Shown: positions 53,811-63,515 of the stretch, one piece after another
How positions within the stretch are numbered: position 1 is the stretch's first letter
How the letters are laid out: each line of letters starts with the position of its first letter
Origin: Lutibacter sp. B1
GTDB lineage: Bacteria > Bacteroidota > Bacteroidia > Flavobacteriales > Flavobacteriaceae
Assembly (NCBI RefSeq): GCF_012524075.1
Contig: NZ_JAAZUI010000015.1
Location: forward strand, 1-64,000
Direction: 5' to 3'
Length of the DNA: 64,000 bases
Notes under the pieces: generated by a model
Seen by the model: only the letters and a program-made list of their open reading frames with translations
The model's database searches: none
Told to the model about the DNA's origin: nothing
Made by a program: the position numbers and the translations under genes

Positions 53811-55205
53811 ATGAGAAAACAAAATATATCAAAATTAGTTATTGTTTTAATTGCAAGTGTATTACTGCAATCGTGCTTTGTAGCGAAAGACTATAAAAGC
53901 CCGGAAGTTGAAACAGATAATTTATACAGAACAGAACAAGCATTAGATAGTACATCATTAGCCTCAATTTCTTGGGATAAATTATTTACCGATTCTTTGT
54001 TACAACAATATATTAAAGAAGGTTTAACCAATAATTATGATGTGAAAATTGCCCTTCAAAATTTAATTGCTGCCGAAGAAAATATGAAGCAAGGTAAGTT
54101 AGGCTACTTTCCTTCAATAAATGGAAACGCTTCGGTTACGCGTCAATATTATCAAAAAAATAGTTTGTATGGCGATTTTTTTAGTGGATCTATAGATCAA
54201 TTTGATTTTACTTCAAAAATATCTTGGGAAGCCGATATTTGGGGAAAAATTAGAAGTTCTAAAAGAGCTTCAGTTGCAAAATATTTACAAACAGTTGCCG
54301 CTCAGCAAGCAATTCAAACTGAAATAGTTGCAAATATTGCTTCAACTTATTATCAATTATTGGCTTTGGATGCTCAAGTGAAAGTTGCAGAAAAAACATT
54401 GATTAACAGAGTTGAAAGTGTAGAAACTATTAAAGCTTTAAAAACAGCAGGAATTGTTACTGAAGTATCGGTAAAACAAACAGAAGCACAAAAATATGCA
54501 ACCGAAATTATATTGAAAGATTTAAAATATAATGTAAAAGTTGTAGAGAATGTGTTAAGTATTTTACTAAGTAGAACACCCGGAATTATTGAAAGAAGTA
54601 CTTTTGATGCTCAAGAAATTAATGCAGATGTAGAAGTGGGTGTACCTGCTTTATTATTAAGTAACAGACCAGATGTTGTAGCTGCAGAGCTTAATTTTAG
54701 AAGAAATTTTGAGTTAACCAATGTTGCCCGAAGTAACTTTTACCCTTCATTATATGTAAACGCTTCCGGAGGTTTTCAAAGTATTGAATTAGATGATTGG
54801 TTTGATGCAAACTCGCTTTTTTCATCAATTTTAACCGGTTTAACACAACCTATTTTTAATCAAAGAAGAGTTAAAACCAATTATGAAATTGCTCAGGCAA
54901 ATCAACAAAAAGCATATTTAGAATTTAAGCAAACATTGTTGTTGGCAGGAAAAGAAGTTTCAGATGCATTGGCAGATTATAAAAATGAAACCGAAAAATT
55001 ATCGATAAGAAAAAATCAGTTAGATGTTTTAACACAGGCTGCTGATTATTCTGATGAGTTATTACAATACGGAATGGTGAATTATTTGGAAGTTTTAACA
55101 GCTAAGGACAATGCACTAAATACTGAATTAGGATATATTACTAACAAATACAACCAAATGAATGCTATAATAACATTATATCGTTCATTGGGTGGCGGTT
55201 ATTAA
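53811..55205 (+). CDS. Outer-membrane efflux channel (TolC/NodT-type lipoprotein)
   Basis: A 464-residue channel with lipoprotein signal (VLLQSC, lipid cysteine C22) and the NodT-type start FVAKDYKSP. Typical pieces are SWDKLFTDSLLQQYIKEGL, ISWEADIWGKIRSSKRA, LSNRPDVVAAELNF and a long helical end. An open frame reaches 53775 inside the pump gene, but the lipoprotein signal begins at the ATG at 53811, ten bases after the pump stop. Completes the tripartite pump. Confidence 0.93.
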   Translation: MRKQNISKLVIVLIASVLLQSCFVAKDYKSPEVETDNLYRTEQALDSTSLASISWDKLFTDSLLQQYIKEGLTNNYDVKIALQNLIAAEENMKQGKLGYFPSINGNASVTRQYYQKNSLYGDFFSGSIDQFDFTSKISWEADIWGKIRSSKRASVAKYLQTVAAQQAIQTEIVANIASTYYQLLALDAQVKVAEKTLINRVESVETIKALKTAGIVTEVSVKQTEAQKYATEIILKDLKYNVKVVENVLSILLSRTPGIIERSTFDAQEINADVEVGVPALLLSNRPDVVAAELNFRRNFELTNVARSNFYPSLYVNASGGFQSIELDDWFDANSLFSSILTGLTQPIFNQRRVKTNYEIAQANQQKAYLEFKQTLLLAGKEVSDALADYKNETEKLSIRKNQLDVLTQAADYSDELLQYGMVNYLEVLTAKDNALNTELGYITNKYNQMNAIITLYRSLGGGY

Positions 55206-55237
55206 AGTATACTAAAAAATCATAGTTGATTGATGTT

Positions 55238-55276
55238 GAGAGGGGGAAATTACGTATGTAATTCCCTCTTCTTTTT
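55238..55276 (+). terminator. Terminator of the efflux operon
   Basis: AGAGGG-GGAAATTAC pairs with GTAATT-CCCTCTT around GTAT with one bulged pair, then a T-rich run; it also faces the stop of the converging GSCFA gene. Confidence 0.7.
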
Positions 55277-55288
55277 TGTTTTACATTC

Positions 55289-56233
55289 TTAAAAATGAAT
55301 ACCGAATTGTTTTTCAAGTACAGTTATTTTTTGATGTAAATTTGCTAAAAATAGTTGATGTTGTTCAGAATTTGGATTGAAAGGTTTGTGCGCCAATCCT
55401 TTTTGAATAGTATCAACTTCTTTCATAATTGAAGTTGTATTTTCATTTAACCAAACGTGTTGAAATTGTTCCCAAATATAAGTTACAGCCGTTTCATTTG
55501 GGTGAACCATATCGTTATTATAAAAACGATAATCACGTAAATCATCCATCATAATTTCATACGAAGGAAAGTAGTAAACCTGATTTCTTTTATCTTTAAC
55601 TTGATGAATTGCTGAAATTAAATGCGCTTTACTTTGTGTATTTTCAACAAAACCATCTTTTAGATGTCTAACAGGACTTACCGTAAAAATAATGTTAATA
55701 GTTGGGTTTATACTTTTAATAAGTTCGATTAAATTTTCTAAACTTTCAATAACTTTTTTAACTGAAAGCAACTCTTTTAAAAACTTTTTTTGAGGAACTT
55801 TATGGCAGTTACCAACAAAGGTGTCTGTTTCAATAAATCGGTGCACCCAAGCAGTTCCTAAAGTAATTATAAGGTGAGTTGAATTTTTTAATTGTTTGTT
55901 TGTTAGGTTAATCGCAGTATTTAAATTGTTTAGTAATACAGTTTTGTTTGTATTACTTAAATCGGAATGTGCCTCAAAGCAATGCCAACGTTCATTTAGC
56001 TGAAAAATATCTTTCTCAGTATATATTTTTTGATTTATAGCATTGGTAATTACGTTTTCTATGGCTTTTGGATTGTATAAAATGCCAAACGGATTGCTAA
56101 ATGTATTGAATTTAAAATATCGTAATTTATTGCTGATATTTTCAGAAAAACAAGAACCAATTAATACTATTTTTGAATTGTAATCTATTAAATTACGTTC
56201 TTTTTGAAGTTGTATATTGGTTCTGAAATTCAT
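55289..56233 (-). CDS. GSCFA domain protein
   Basis: A 314-residue protein (ATG at 56233). IVLIGSCFSENISNKL near 23-38 carries the G-S-C-F sequence for which the family is named, followed by NPFGILYNPKAI, ITLGTAWVH near 127-135, and HPNETAVTYIWEQF, which gives the His of an SGNH-hydrolase-like site. It may act on a carbohydrate ester, but no substrate is known. The open frame continues to 56272 through an intergenic hairpin (MLNLFQHDE), which I take as an artefact. Confidence 0.85.
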   Translation of the reverse strand: MNFRTNIQLQKERNLIDYNSKIVLIGSCFSENISNKLRYFKFNTFSNPFGILYNPKAIENVITNAINQKIYTEKDIFQLNERWHCFEAHSDLSNTNKTVLLNNLNTAINLTNKQLKNSTHLIITLGTAWVHRFIETDTFVGNCHKVPQKKFLKELLSVKKVIESLENLIELIKSINPTINIIFTVSPVRHLKDGFVENTQSKAHLISAIHQVKDKRNQVYYFPSYEIMMDDLRDYRFYNNDMVHPNETAVTYIWEQFQHVWLNENTTSIMKEVDTIQKGLAHKPFNPNSEQHQLFLANLHQKITVLEKQFGIHF

Positions 56234-56247
56234 ATATAGACAATTTT

Positions 56248-56276
56248 CGTCATGCTGAAACAAGTTCAGCATGACG
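56248..56276. repeat. Dispersed intergenic hairpin repeat
   Basis: CGTCATGCTGAA (56248-56259) and TTCAGCATGACG (56265-56276) are perfect 12-base arms around ACAAG. From memory, this sequence is one of the most widespread intergenic hairpins of Flavobacteriia, like a REP element. It lies between the alaS stop and the GSCFA start, where it may protect or terminate the upstream transcript. Confidence 0.6.
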
Positions 56277-56304
56277 GTTTTTATGCGTTTAACTGTTTTA
56301 ATAA

Positions 56305-58917
56305 TTAAACAATATATCTCTTACTTTCTTTTAAAGCTTGTTCAATTCCTTCCGGGTTTTTACCGCCTGCGGTAGCATAAAAAGATTGTCCGCCTCCACC
56401 ACCGTGAATTAATTTTCCAAGCTCACGAACTACTTGTCCTGCATTTAATTGTTTTTCTTCAACTAAATTTTTAGAAATATAACACGTTAATAAGGCTTTA
56501 CCTTCAGATTCAGTTCCTATTAATAAAAATAGGTTATCAATAGCATTGCCTAAATCAAAACATAAATCTTTAATGCTATTTTGGTCTAAATCCAGTTTTT
56601 TAGTTAAAAAGTTAACGCCGTTAATGCTTTCAACTTCGTTAATTAAGCTTCCTTTTAAGTTTTTAGCTTTTTCTTTTAAAAGTGCTTCAACTTGTTTTTT
56701 AAGTGTTACATTCTCTTCTTGTAAATCAATAATTGCTTTTTGCGGATTTTGAGCGTTTTTAAGTAAATCTTTTATTTCATAATAGGCTCTGTTGGTTTCA
56801 AAATAGAAATCTTTGGTTGCATCACCGGTAATGGCTTCAATACGTCTAATACCTGCAGCAATTGCACTTTCCGATACAATTTTAAAGTGCCAGATATCTC
56901 CTGTATTTTGCACATGAGTACCACCACAAAGTTCTATTGAATTTCCAAATTGAATAGCACGAACCGTATCGCCATATTTTTCGCCAAATAAAGCCATTGC
57001 GCCTTTATTTAAAGCTGTTTCCATTGGTATGTTTCTGTATTCTTGCAGTGGAATTTTACTTTCAATACGCGCATTTACAAAATCTTCAACCTCACGAAGC
57101 TCATCAACAGTTAATTTAGCATAATGAGAAAAATCAAAACGTAAATTTTTTGAATGTACTGCCGAACCTTTTTGCTCTACATGAGTTCCTAAAACCTCTC
57201 TCAAAGCTTGATGTAAAAGATGTGTTGCAGAATGATTGCAAGCGGTTCTAAAACGTTGTTTTTCATCTACAACAACTCTAAAAGTTTGAGTTGGGTCTTT
57301 AGGTAAATTCTCAGCAAAATGAATTATTAAATTGTTTTCCTTTTTTGTATTAACAATGTAAATAACATTTCCGTTAGGTGCTTCAATATAACCTTTATCA
57401 CCAACTTGTCCGCCACCTTCAGCATAAAAAGGAGTCATGTTAAAAACTAATTGATATAAATCTCCTTCTTTTTTAGAAGATACTTTTCTGTATCGTATAA
57501 TTTTTACATTTGCTTCAAGCGTATCATAGCCAATAAACTCTTCTTCGTCATCTTCATTTAAAATAACCCAATCATCAGTCTCAACTACAGCAGCGGCTCT
57601 TGAACGATTTTTTTGTTTTTCTAATTCAGCAGAAAATTCAACTTCATTTAGTGTCATACCTTTTTCTGACAGAATTAAAGCAGTTAAATCTATTGGAAAA
57701 CCATAAGTGTCGTATAATTCAAATGCTTTTTTACCTGAAACTTCAGCTCCTTTCGTGTTTTTTATAATACCATCAAGTAAAATAAGTCCTTGTTCTAAGG
57801 TGCGTAAAAACGAAAGTTCTTCTTCTTTAATTACGTTAGTTACCAGTTGCTTTTGTACTTTCAATTCAGGGAAATAGTCTCCCATTTGTTTACTTAAAGT
57901 GCTAACCAATTTATAAATAAAAGGTTCTTTTTTATTAAGGAAAGTAAATCCGTATCGAATAGCTCTTCTTAAAATACGACGGATAACATAACCTGCACCG
58001 TTATTTGAAGGTAATTGACCATCGGCAATGGCAAAAGCAACGGCACGTACATGATCTGCAATTACACGAATGGCAATATCAGTCTCTTTATTTTTACCAT
58101 ATTCACTATTTGCGATAGCTTCAACTTCTCTTATTAATGGTGTAAAAACATCGGTATCGTAATTAGATTGTTTGTTTTGTAACACCATACACAAGCGTTC
58201 AAATCCCATACCTGTATCAACGTGTTGAGCTGGTAGTTTTTCTAAAGAACCATCGGCTTTACGGTTAAATTCCATAAAAACCAAATTCCAAATCTCTACC
58301 ACTTGTGGATGATCTTTATTAACTAAGCTTTTACCTGGTATTTTTGCTTTCTCTTCAGCAGATCTAATATCAACATGAATTTCTGAACATGGTCCACAAG
58401 GTCCTTGAGCGCCCATTTCCCAAAAATTATCTTTTTTATTTCCGGTCAATATTCGGTCTTTACTAATGTGTTGTTTCCAAAATTCAAAAGCGTCTTTATC
58501 ATAATCTAAACCATCATCTTCAGCACCTTCAAAAACAGTTACATATAAGCTTTCTTTATCAATTTTATAAACATCAACCAGCAATTCCCAAGCCCAAGAA
58601 ATAGCTTCTTTTTTAAAATAATCACCAAAGCTCCAATTCCCCAACATTTCAAACATTGTATGATGGTAAGTGTCTTTACCAACTTCTTCTAAATCATTAT
58701 GTTTCCCGGAAACGCGTAAACATTTTTGAGTATCGGCAACACGTTTATCGGCAGCATTTTTTTGACCTAAAAAATACTCTTTAAAAGGTACCATTCCTGC
58801 ATTGGTAAACATTAAAGTAGGGTCATTTTTTAAGACCATTGGAGATGATGGTACGATTGCGTGTTTTTTTGATGTAAAAAAATCTAAAAATTGCTGACGA
58901 ATTTGTTGTGATTTCAT
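56305..58917 (-). CDS. alaS: Alanyl-tRNA synthetase
   Basis: An 870-residue class II synthetase. The catalytic start [20 protein letters not shown] and [15 protein letters not shown], the editing-domain zinc motifs H-S-A-T-H near residue 561 and C-G-G-T-H near 662, and the C-Ala glycine-rich end [15 protein letters not shown] are present. It charges tRNA-Ala and clears mis-serylated product. Normal length; the gene is intact. Confidence 0.97.
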   Translation of the reverse strand: MKSQQIRQQFLDFFTSKKHAIVPSSPMVLKNDPTLMFTNAGMVPFKEYFLGQKNAADKRVADTQKCLRVSGKHNDLEEVGKDTYHHTMFEMLGNWSFGDYFKKEAISWAWELLVDVYKIDKESLYVTVFEGAEDDGLDYDKDAFEFWKQHISKDRILTGNKKDNFWEMGAQGPCGPCSEIHVDIRSAEEKAKIPGKSLVNKDHPQVVEIWNLVFMEFNRKADGSLEKLPAQHVDTGMGFERLCMVLQNKQSNYDTDVFTPLIREVEAIANSEYGKNKETDIAIRVIADHVRAVAFAIADGQLPSNNGAGYVIRRILRRAIRYGFTFLNKKEPFIYKLVSTLSKQMGDYFPELKVQKQLVTNVIKEEELSFLRTLEQGLILLDGIIKNTKGAEVSGKKAFELYDTYGFPIDLTALILSEKGMTLNEVEFSAELEKQKNRSRAAAVVETDDWVILNEDDEEEFIGYDTLEANVKIIRYRKVSSKKEGDLYQLVFNMTPFYAEGGGQVGDKGYIEAPNGNVIYIVNTKKENNLIIHFAENLPKDPTQTFRVVVDEKQRFRTACNHSATHLLHQALREVLGTHVEQKGSAVHSKNLRFDFSHYAKLTVDELREVEDFVNARIESKIPLQEYRNIPMETALNKGAMALFGEKYGDTVRAIQFGNSIELCGGTHVQNTGDIWHFKIVSESAIAAGIRRIEAITGDATKDFYFETNRAYYEIKDLLKNAQNPQKAIIDLQEENVTLKKQVEALLKEKAKNLKGSLINEVESINGVNFLTKKLDLDQNSIKDLCFDLGNAIDNLFLLIGTESEGKALLTCYISKNLVEEKQLNAGQVVRELGKLIHGGGGGQSFYATAGGKNPEGIEQALKESKRYIV

Positions 58918-59138
58918 TTATTGTTTCTTAATATTTTTTATGTCAAATGTAATAAGCCTGATGTATTTTTTAGATTGCATTTTTATTTTTTTAAGGCTGT
59001 TTCATTTGTTAATTATATGCTAAATAATATACGTTTTATCTAAATTATAAAACATTTCGTAATTTTGTTGCTTGTACATCACAATATTAGCGAATAAAAT
59101 GACGTTTTATGGTGCAAAAATAATATAAATTATACAGA

Positions 59139-60110
59139 ATGGCGAAGGTAAAATATTATTATGATTCAGAGACATTGTCGTACCAAAAGATAAAACCTAA
59201 AAGAGGTGAAAAACTAAGAAATCTTTTGCTGACAATTGTTGCTGCTTGTATTTTTATGATTTTAGGATTTGTTGTTTTAATACCTTTTTTTGAATCTCCA
59301 AAAGAGAAAGAATTAAAAAGAGAGCTTGAATTTGTAAAATTAAATGAAGAACTACACAGTAAAAAAATTACTCAATTAGAAAGTATTTTAAAAGAAATTC
59401 AGGATAGAGATAATAACATCTATCGTTTGTATTTTGAGGTTAATCCTATTCCGGAAGAGCAAAGAAAAGCAGGTTTTGGTGGCGTAAACAGATATAAGGC
59501 TCTTGAAGGTTTTGATAATTCAGAAATGATTATTGATGTAACAAAAAATATGGATATACTATCCAAGCAATTGTACATTCAGTCAAAATCGTTAGATGAA
59601 ATAGTAAAACTTGCTGCAGATAAAGAAAAATTATTGGCGGCAATTCCTGCAATACAGCCGGTAAAAAATGAAGACTTAACGCGTATGGCTTCAGGTTATG
59701 GTTGGAGAACTGATCCGTTTACAAAAGCAAGAAAAAAACATTGGGGAATGGATTTTACAGCGCCAAGAGGCACACCTGTGTATGCATCTGGAGACGGTGT
59801 TGTTGATAGGGCTGACCAAGCTGCTGCAGGTTATGGTAAACACATTAGAATTGATCATGGTTTTGGATATATTTCTTTGTATGCACATTTAAGTAACTAC
59901 AATGTTAGACCGGGACAAAAAGTGAAAAGAGGAGATTTAATTGGGTTTGTTGGTAATACAGGACGATCTCAAGCACCACATTTACATTATGAAATTATTA
60001 AAAATGGTGTAAAAATAAATCCTATTAACTTTTACTACGGTAATTTATCACCTGAAGAATTTGAAGCTATGCAAAAAGCTGCTGAAATTGAAGGGCAATC
60101 TCTTGACTAA
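59139..60110 (+). CDS. M23 (LytM) metallopeptidase, membrane anchored
   Basis: A 323-residue protein with a cytoplasmic basic start, one membrane helix (27-50), a coiled-coil-like linker (55-90) and a periplasmic LytM domain: H201-W-G-M-D205 and HLHYE with H281/H283 supply the zinc ligands. It may cut peptidoglycan cross-links or, if regulatory, control amidases; the full set of ligands favours an active enzyme. Its stop overlaps the MerR start (TAATG). TAATTTTG at 59060-59067 is a possible -7 element. Confidence 0.93.
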   Translation: MAKVKYYYDSETLSYQKIKPKRGEKLRNLLLTIVAACIFMILGFVVLIPFFESPKEKELKRELEFVKLNEELHSKKITQLESILKEIQDRDNNIYRLYFEVNPIPEEQRKAGFGGVNRYKALEGFDNSEMIIDVTKNMDILSKQLYIQSKSLDEIVKLAADKEKLLAAIPAIQPVKNEDLTRMASGYGWRTDPFTKARKKHWGMDFTAPRGTPVYASGDGVVDRADQAAAGYGKHIRIDHGFGYISLYAHLSNYNVRPGQKVKRGDLIGFVGNTGRSQAPHLHYEIIKNGVKINPINFYYGNLSPEEFEAMQKAAEIEGQSLD

Positions 60111-60442
60111 TGTTTATAGACCTACCCGAAAAAAGATATTATAAAATTGGAGAAGTTGCTAAAGCTTTTGGTGTAAATACTTCTCATATTCGTTTTTGGG
60201 AAAAAGAGTTTGATGTTTTACAACCTAAGAAAAATAAAAAAGGCAATAGACTTTTTACACAAGAAGATATAAAAAATTTAAAATTAATTTATCATTTAGT
60301 TAAAGAGAAAGGATATACATTAGAAGGAGCCAAATCTAAAATGAAAGAAAGTCCTAAAAATGTTAAAAAAAATTACGATATAATAAGCAGGTTAGAAACT
60401 ATTAAAGAAGAACTTCTTAAAATTAAAAGTCAAATTTCGTAA
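60110..60442 (+). CDS. MerR family transcriptional regulator
   Basis: A 110-residue short MerR protein. YYKIGEVAKAFGVNTSHIRFWEKEF (read in two parts) gives the helix-turn-helix and first wing, and NRLFTQEDIKNLKLIYHLVKEKG the second. No C-terminal effector domain is present beyond a short helix, so it probably senses nothing itself or dimerises only. Translation is coupled to the M23 peptidase by a one-base overlap, which suggests shared regulation. Confidence 0.9.
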   Translation: MFIDLPEKRYYKIGEVAKAFGVNTSHIRFWEKEFDVLQPKKNKKGNRLFTQEDIKNLKLIYHLVKEKGYTLEGAKSKMKESPKNVKKNYDIISRLETIKEELLKIKSQIS

Positions 60443-60500
60443 AATTTACTGTATTTTAGTAACAATCAATTAATCAAATTATAAACATAAAAACAAAAAA

Positions 60501-61109
60501 ATGAAAAAGTGGTTAATACCTATAATAATTTTAGCAGTAATTGCAATTGCAGGATATAATTGGGCAGTAAATTTTAACAATACGGCAGTTAAATTAAATG
60601 AAAATGTTTCGGAAAGCTGGGGAAATGTTCAAACAGCTTACCAACGCAGAAACGATTTAATTGGTAATTTAGTAAAAACGGTACAAGGAGCTGCAGATTT
60701 TGAAAAAGAAACTCTTACTTCAGTAATTGAGGCTAGAGCTAAAGCAACATCAATGAATATTGATCCTACTAATATTACTCCGGAACAGTTAGCACAATTC
60801 AATCAGGTGCAAGGTGGTTTAAGTGGAGCTTTAAAAAGTTTATTAGTAACTGTAGAGCGTTATCCGGATTTAAAAGCCAATCAAAACTTTTTAAAATTAC
60901 AAGATGAATTGGCAAGTACTGAAAATCAAATTTTAACTGCTCGTACACGTTTCAATGAAGCAATTAAACCATATAATAATCATATAAAAATATTCCCTAA
61001 TTCAATTTTAGCAGGAATTTTTAATTTTGATGATAAACCTTATTTTGATGCTGAAGCCGGAGCTGAAAAAGCACCTGATGTAGAATTTGATTTTGGTAAA
61101 AAAGAATAA
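60501..61109 (+). CDS. lemA: LemA family protein
   Basis: A 202-residue protein with one N-terminal helix (about 4-22), then an all-helical exposed domain: VNFNNTAVKLNENVSESWGNVQTAYQRRNDLIGNLVKT (in parts), ENQILTARTRFNEAI and IFPNSILAGIFNF, which are the LemA family marks. Its role is unclear; in this group it occurs with TPM genes, as here. It overlaps the next gene by one base. Confidence 0.93.
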   Translation: MKKWLIPIIILAVIAIAGYNWAVNFNNTAVKLNENVSESWGNVQTAYQRRNDLIGNLVKTVQGAADFEKETLTSVIEARAKATSMNIDPTNITPEQLAQFNQVQGGLSGALKSLLVTVERYPDLKANQNFLKLQDELASTENQILTARTRFNEAIKPYNNHIKIFPNSILAGIFNFDDKPYFDAEAGAEKAPDVEFDFGKKE

Positions 61110-61546
61110 TGTCTAAAGTTGAAGATTTTTTAACAGCTTCTGAAGAAAAAACTATAATTGAAGCGATACAAAAAGCTGAAAAAGATACTTCAGGAGAAGT
61201 TCGTGTTCATATAGAAAAAAGTACTAAAAAACCTCCAATGGAAAGAGCTTTGGAGGTTTTTTATTTTTTAAAAATGGATGAAACAGCCTTAAGAAACGGA
61301 GTGTTGTTATATATTGCTGTTGAAAGTAAAAAGTTCGCTATTTTAGGAGATAAAGGTATTAATGAAAAAGTACCTGAGAATTTTTGGGATACTGAAAAAG
61401 ATATAGTTCTTACGCATTTTTCAAAAGGAGAAACAACAAAAGGATTGGAATTGGCAATAGCTGAAATAGGAAATAAATTAAAAGAATTTTTTCCATACCA
61501 ATCTAATGATACGAATGAATTATCGGATGAAATTTCAAAAGGATAA
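61109..61546 (+). CDS. TPM domain protein without signal peptide
   Basis: A 145-residue protein whose TPM (DUF477) domain runs from about 3 to 130: EEKTIIEAIQKAEKDTSGEVRVHI, NGVLLYIAVESKKFAILGDKGI, and THFSKGETTKGLELAIAEIG in separate segments. No signal or membrane helix is seen, so it may be cytoplasmic or anchored through LemA. TPM proteins are linked to photosystem II repair in plants; in bacteria the activity is unsettled. One-base overlap with lemA (TAATG). Confidence 0.9.
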   Translation: MSKVEDFLTASEEKTIIEAIQKAEKDTSGEVRVHIEKSTKKPPMERALEVFYFLKMDETALRNGVLLYIAVESKKFAILGDKGINEKVPENFWDTEKDIVLTHFSKGETTKGLELAIAEIGNKLKEFFPYQSNDTNELSDEISKG

Positions 61547-61553
61547 ATTTTAT

Positions 61554-62369
61554 ATGCATACATTATATAAAAAGTACATAGCCTTTTTTATAGCAATACT
61601 GTTGGTACAAGTAGCTTTTGCACAGTTTACCATACCGGAAAAACCTAAAGTACAAACCAGTGTTTATGATTATGCTAAAATATTATCATCAAGTGAAGAA
61701 GCCGCATTAAAACAAAAATTGTTAAAATATTCCGATTCTACTTCAACACAAATAGTAGTTGCTATAGTTGAAACTATTAATGGTGAATATATAGGTACAT
61801 TAACACCAAAATGGGCACATGATTGGGGTATTGGACAAGCAAAGGAAGATAATGGTGTTTTTATTTTATTAGCTAATAAAGAAAGAGAAATATGGATTTC
61901 ACCAGGTTATGGTGTTGAGCATAAATTAACTGCAGGAATTGTTGGAACTATTACAAGAAATGTGATTATTCCTGAATTTAGAAATGGTGATTATTATGCC
62001 GGATTAGATAAAGGAACTGATGCTATTTTTGAAGTTTTAAACGGAACCTATAAAAATAATCAACCTGCACAAAGTCAAAATGATAGTGAAGGAATCCCTG
62101 TTTTTGTCATTATTTTTATCATCTTTATTATTTTAATGATCGTTTTTTCAAAGAAAGATAAAGGCGGTGGAGGTAATAATAGAAGATATAGAGATGATTC
62201 AACAGCAGCTTCAATTTTAGAAGCAATAATTTTAAGTCGTGCCGGAAGAGGCGGTTTTGGTGGTGGAGGTTTTGGAGGTGGCTCAAGTGGAGGCTTCGGA
62301 AGTGGAGGCTTTGGAGGTGGTTTTGGCGGAGGCGGTTTTAGTGGAGGTGGAGCCGGTGGAAGTTGGTAA
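61554..62369 (+). CDS. TPM domain protein with glycine-rich tail
   Basis: A 271-residue exported protein with a signal peptide (ending VQVAFAQF, ATG at 61554), a periplasmic TPM domain (about 20-165: VYDYAKILSS, STQIVVAIVETINGEYIG, GVFILLANKEREIWISPGYGVE in parts), one membrane helix near 182-200 and a tail of Gly-Gly-Phe/Ser repeats. The frame opens at 61506 inside the previous gene, but the signal peptide fits the ATG seven bases after its stop. Third gene of a LemA-TPM-TPM set. Confidence 0.92.
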   Translation: MHTLYKKYIAFFIAILLVQVAFAQFTIPEKPKVQTSVYDYAKILSSSEEAALKQKLLKYSDSTSTQIVVAIVETINGEYIGTLTPKWAHDWGIGQAKEDNGVFILLANKEREIWISPGYGVEHKLTAGIVGTITRNVIIPEFRNGDYYAGLDKGTDAIFEVLNGTYKNNQPAQSQNDSEGIPVFVIIFIIFIILMIVFSKKDKGGGGNNRRYRDDSTAASILEAIILSRAGRGGFGGGGFGGGSSGGFGSGGFGGGFGGGGFSGGGAGGSW

Positions 62370-62392
62370 CATATTAATATTTATTTGAATAA

Positions 62393-62418
62393 AAATACCA
62401 CCTAAAAAGGTGGTATTT
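62393..62418. terminator. Bidirectional terminator between the TPM and cydB genes
   Basis: AAATACCACCT (62393-62403) pairs with AGGTGGTATTT (62408-62418) around AAAA, with A and T runs outside. The two genes converge here. Confidence 0.85.
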
Positions 62419-62437
62419 AATTTTATTATAAAATCTG

Positions 62438-63514
62438 TTAATGATGATCGTGTTTTTCGGTTAGTTTACCTTTATAAACTGTATGAACAAAGATAAAGTA
62501 CACCAACACCAAAGCAAAAGCAATAACCCACCAAATTATACCAACTTCTAATCCGTAAGTTTCAGCTGATGTATTATAGATTGTTAAATGATCTACAATA
62601 GAATTTGTACTAGGTATTATTACAGGAAATAAACTTGCTACAGCACTACCAATACCACTTATTATAAATATGGTTGAACTTGTGAATCCTAACCAAGTTT
62701 TGTTGCTGTTTTTGGCAAAGAGCATGCCCAATAAACTTAAAAAAGCTATAAATGGTAACAAATACATAGAAGGATGTTGGGAAAAAATTTCATGGTTAAA
62801 CGATTTTAACGCCACAAAAGCTATAAGTGAAATTGTTATACAAATAACAAGAACTATCCAAAGAGGCAGAATTTTAGATTTTAATTTTTCTACAAAATCT
62901 CCTTCGGTTTTTAAGATAATCCAATAAGCGCCATGAATAGTTAGTGTTAGAACTGCAACTAAACCAATTGTTATAGTAAACCAATCTATAACTCCAGGAC
63001 GTTCGGCAAAAGGTGAAAAACTTTCATCCCATAATGGTGTAAAAAAGGAATAATGATTGTTAAATTGGGTTAAACCATCTTCAACGCCACCTAAATTTAC
63101 ACCTCTAATAATATTTCCAAAGGCAACTCCAAAAAATAATGATAATAGTAAACTTGAAATTCCAAAGCCTTTTTGCCAAGGTTTTATCCAAAGTTCATGG
63201 TTGATTAAGTATGTAAATTCAATTCCTAAAGCTCTAAAAATAAAAAACCAAAGTATCATAATAAGCGGTAAGTAAAAACCACTAAAAGCTGAAGCATATA
63301 ATGTTGGAAAAGCCGCAAATAAAACGCCTCCTGCAGCAATTAACCACACTTCATTTCCATCCCAAAAAGGGCCAATAGCTCTCATTACTTGTTTTTTTTC
63401 TTCTTCGGTCTTTGCAAAAAATAAATGAATAATGCCGGCACCAAAGTCAAAACCATCAAGTACAATATACATTACTAGCATAAAGCACAAAATAATATAC
63501 CATGTTAATTCCAT
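62438..63514 (-). CDS. cydB: Cytochrome bd oxidase subunit II
   Basis: A 358-residue membrane subunit with eight to nine helices. It starts MELTWYIILCFMLVMYIVLDGFDFGAGIIH (D21/D23 region), then GPFWDGNEVWLIAAGG and FPTLYASAFSGFYLPL, all typical of CydB. Together with CydA it makes quinol oxidase bd, which takes oxygen at high affinity without pumping protons. It starts one base after cydA. The length is normal. Confidence 0.96.
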   Translation of the reverse strand: MELTWYIILCFMLVMYIVLDGFDFGAGIIHLFFAKTEEEKKQVMRAIGPFWDGNEVWLIAAGGVLFAAFPTLYASAFSGFYLPLIMILWFFIFRALGIEFTYLINHELWIKPWQKGFGISSLLLSLFFGVAFGNIIRGVNLGGVEDGLTQFNNHYSFFTPLWDESFSPFAERPGVIDWFTITIGLVAVLTLTIHGAYWIILKTEGDFVEKLKSKILPLWIVLVICITISLIAFVALKSFNHEIFSQHPSMYLLPFIAFLSLLGMLFAKNSNKTWLGFTSSTIFIISGIGSAVASLFPVIIPSTNSIVDHLTIYNTSAETYGLEVGIIWWVIAFALVLVYFIFVHTVYKGKLTEKHDHH

Positions 63515-63515
63515 A

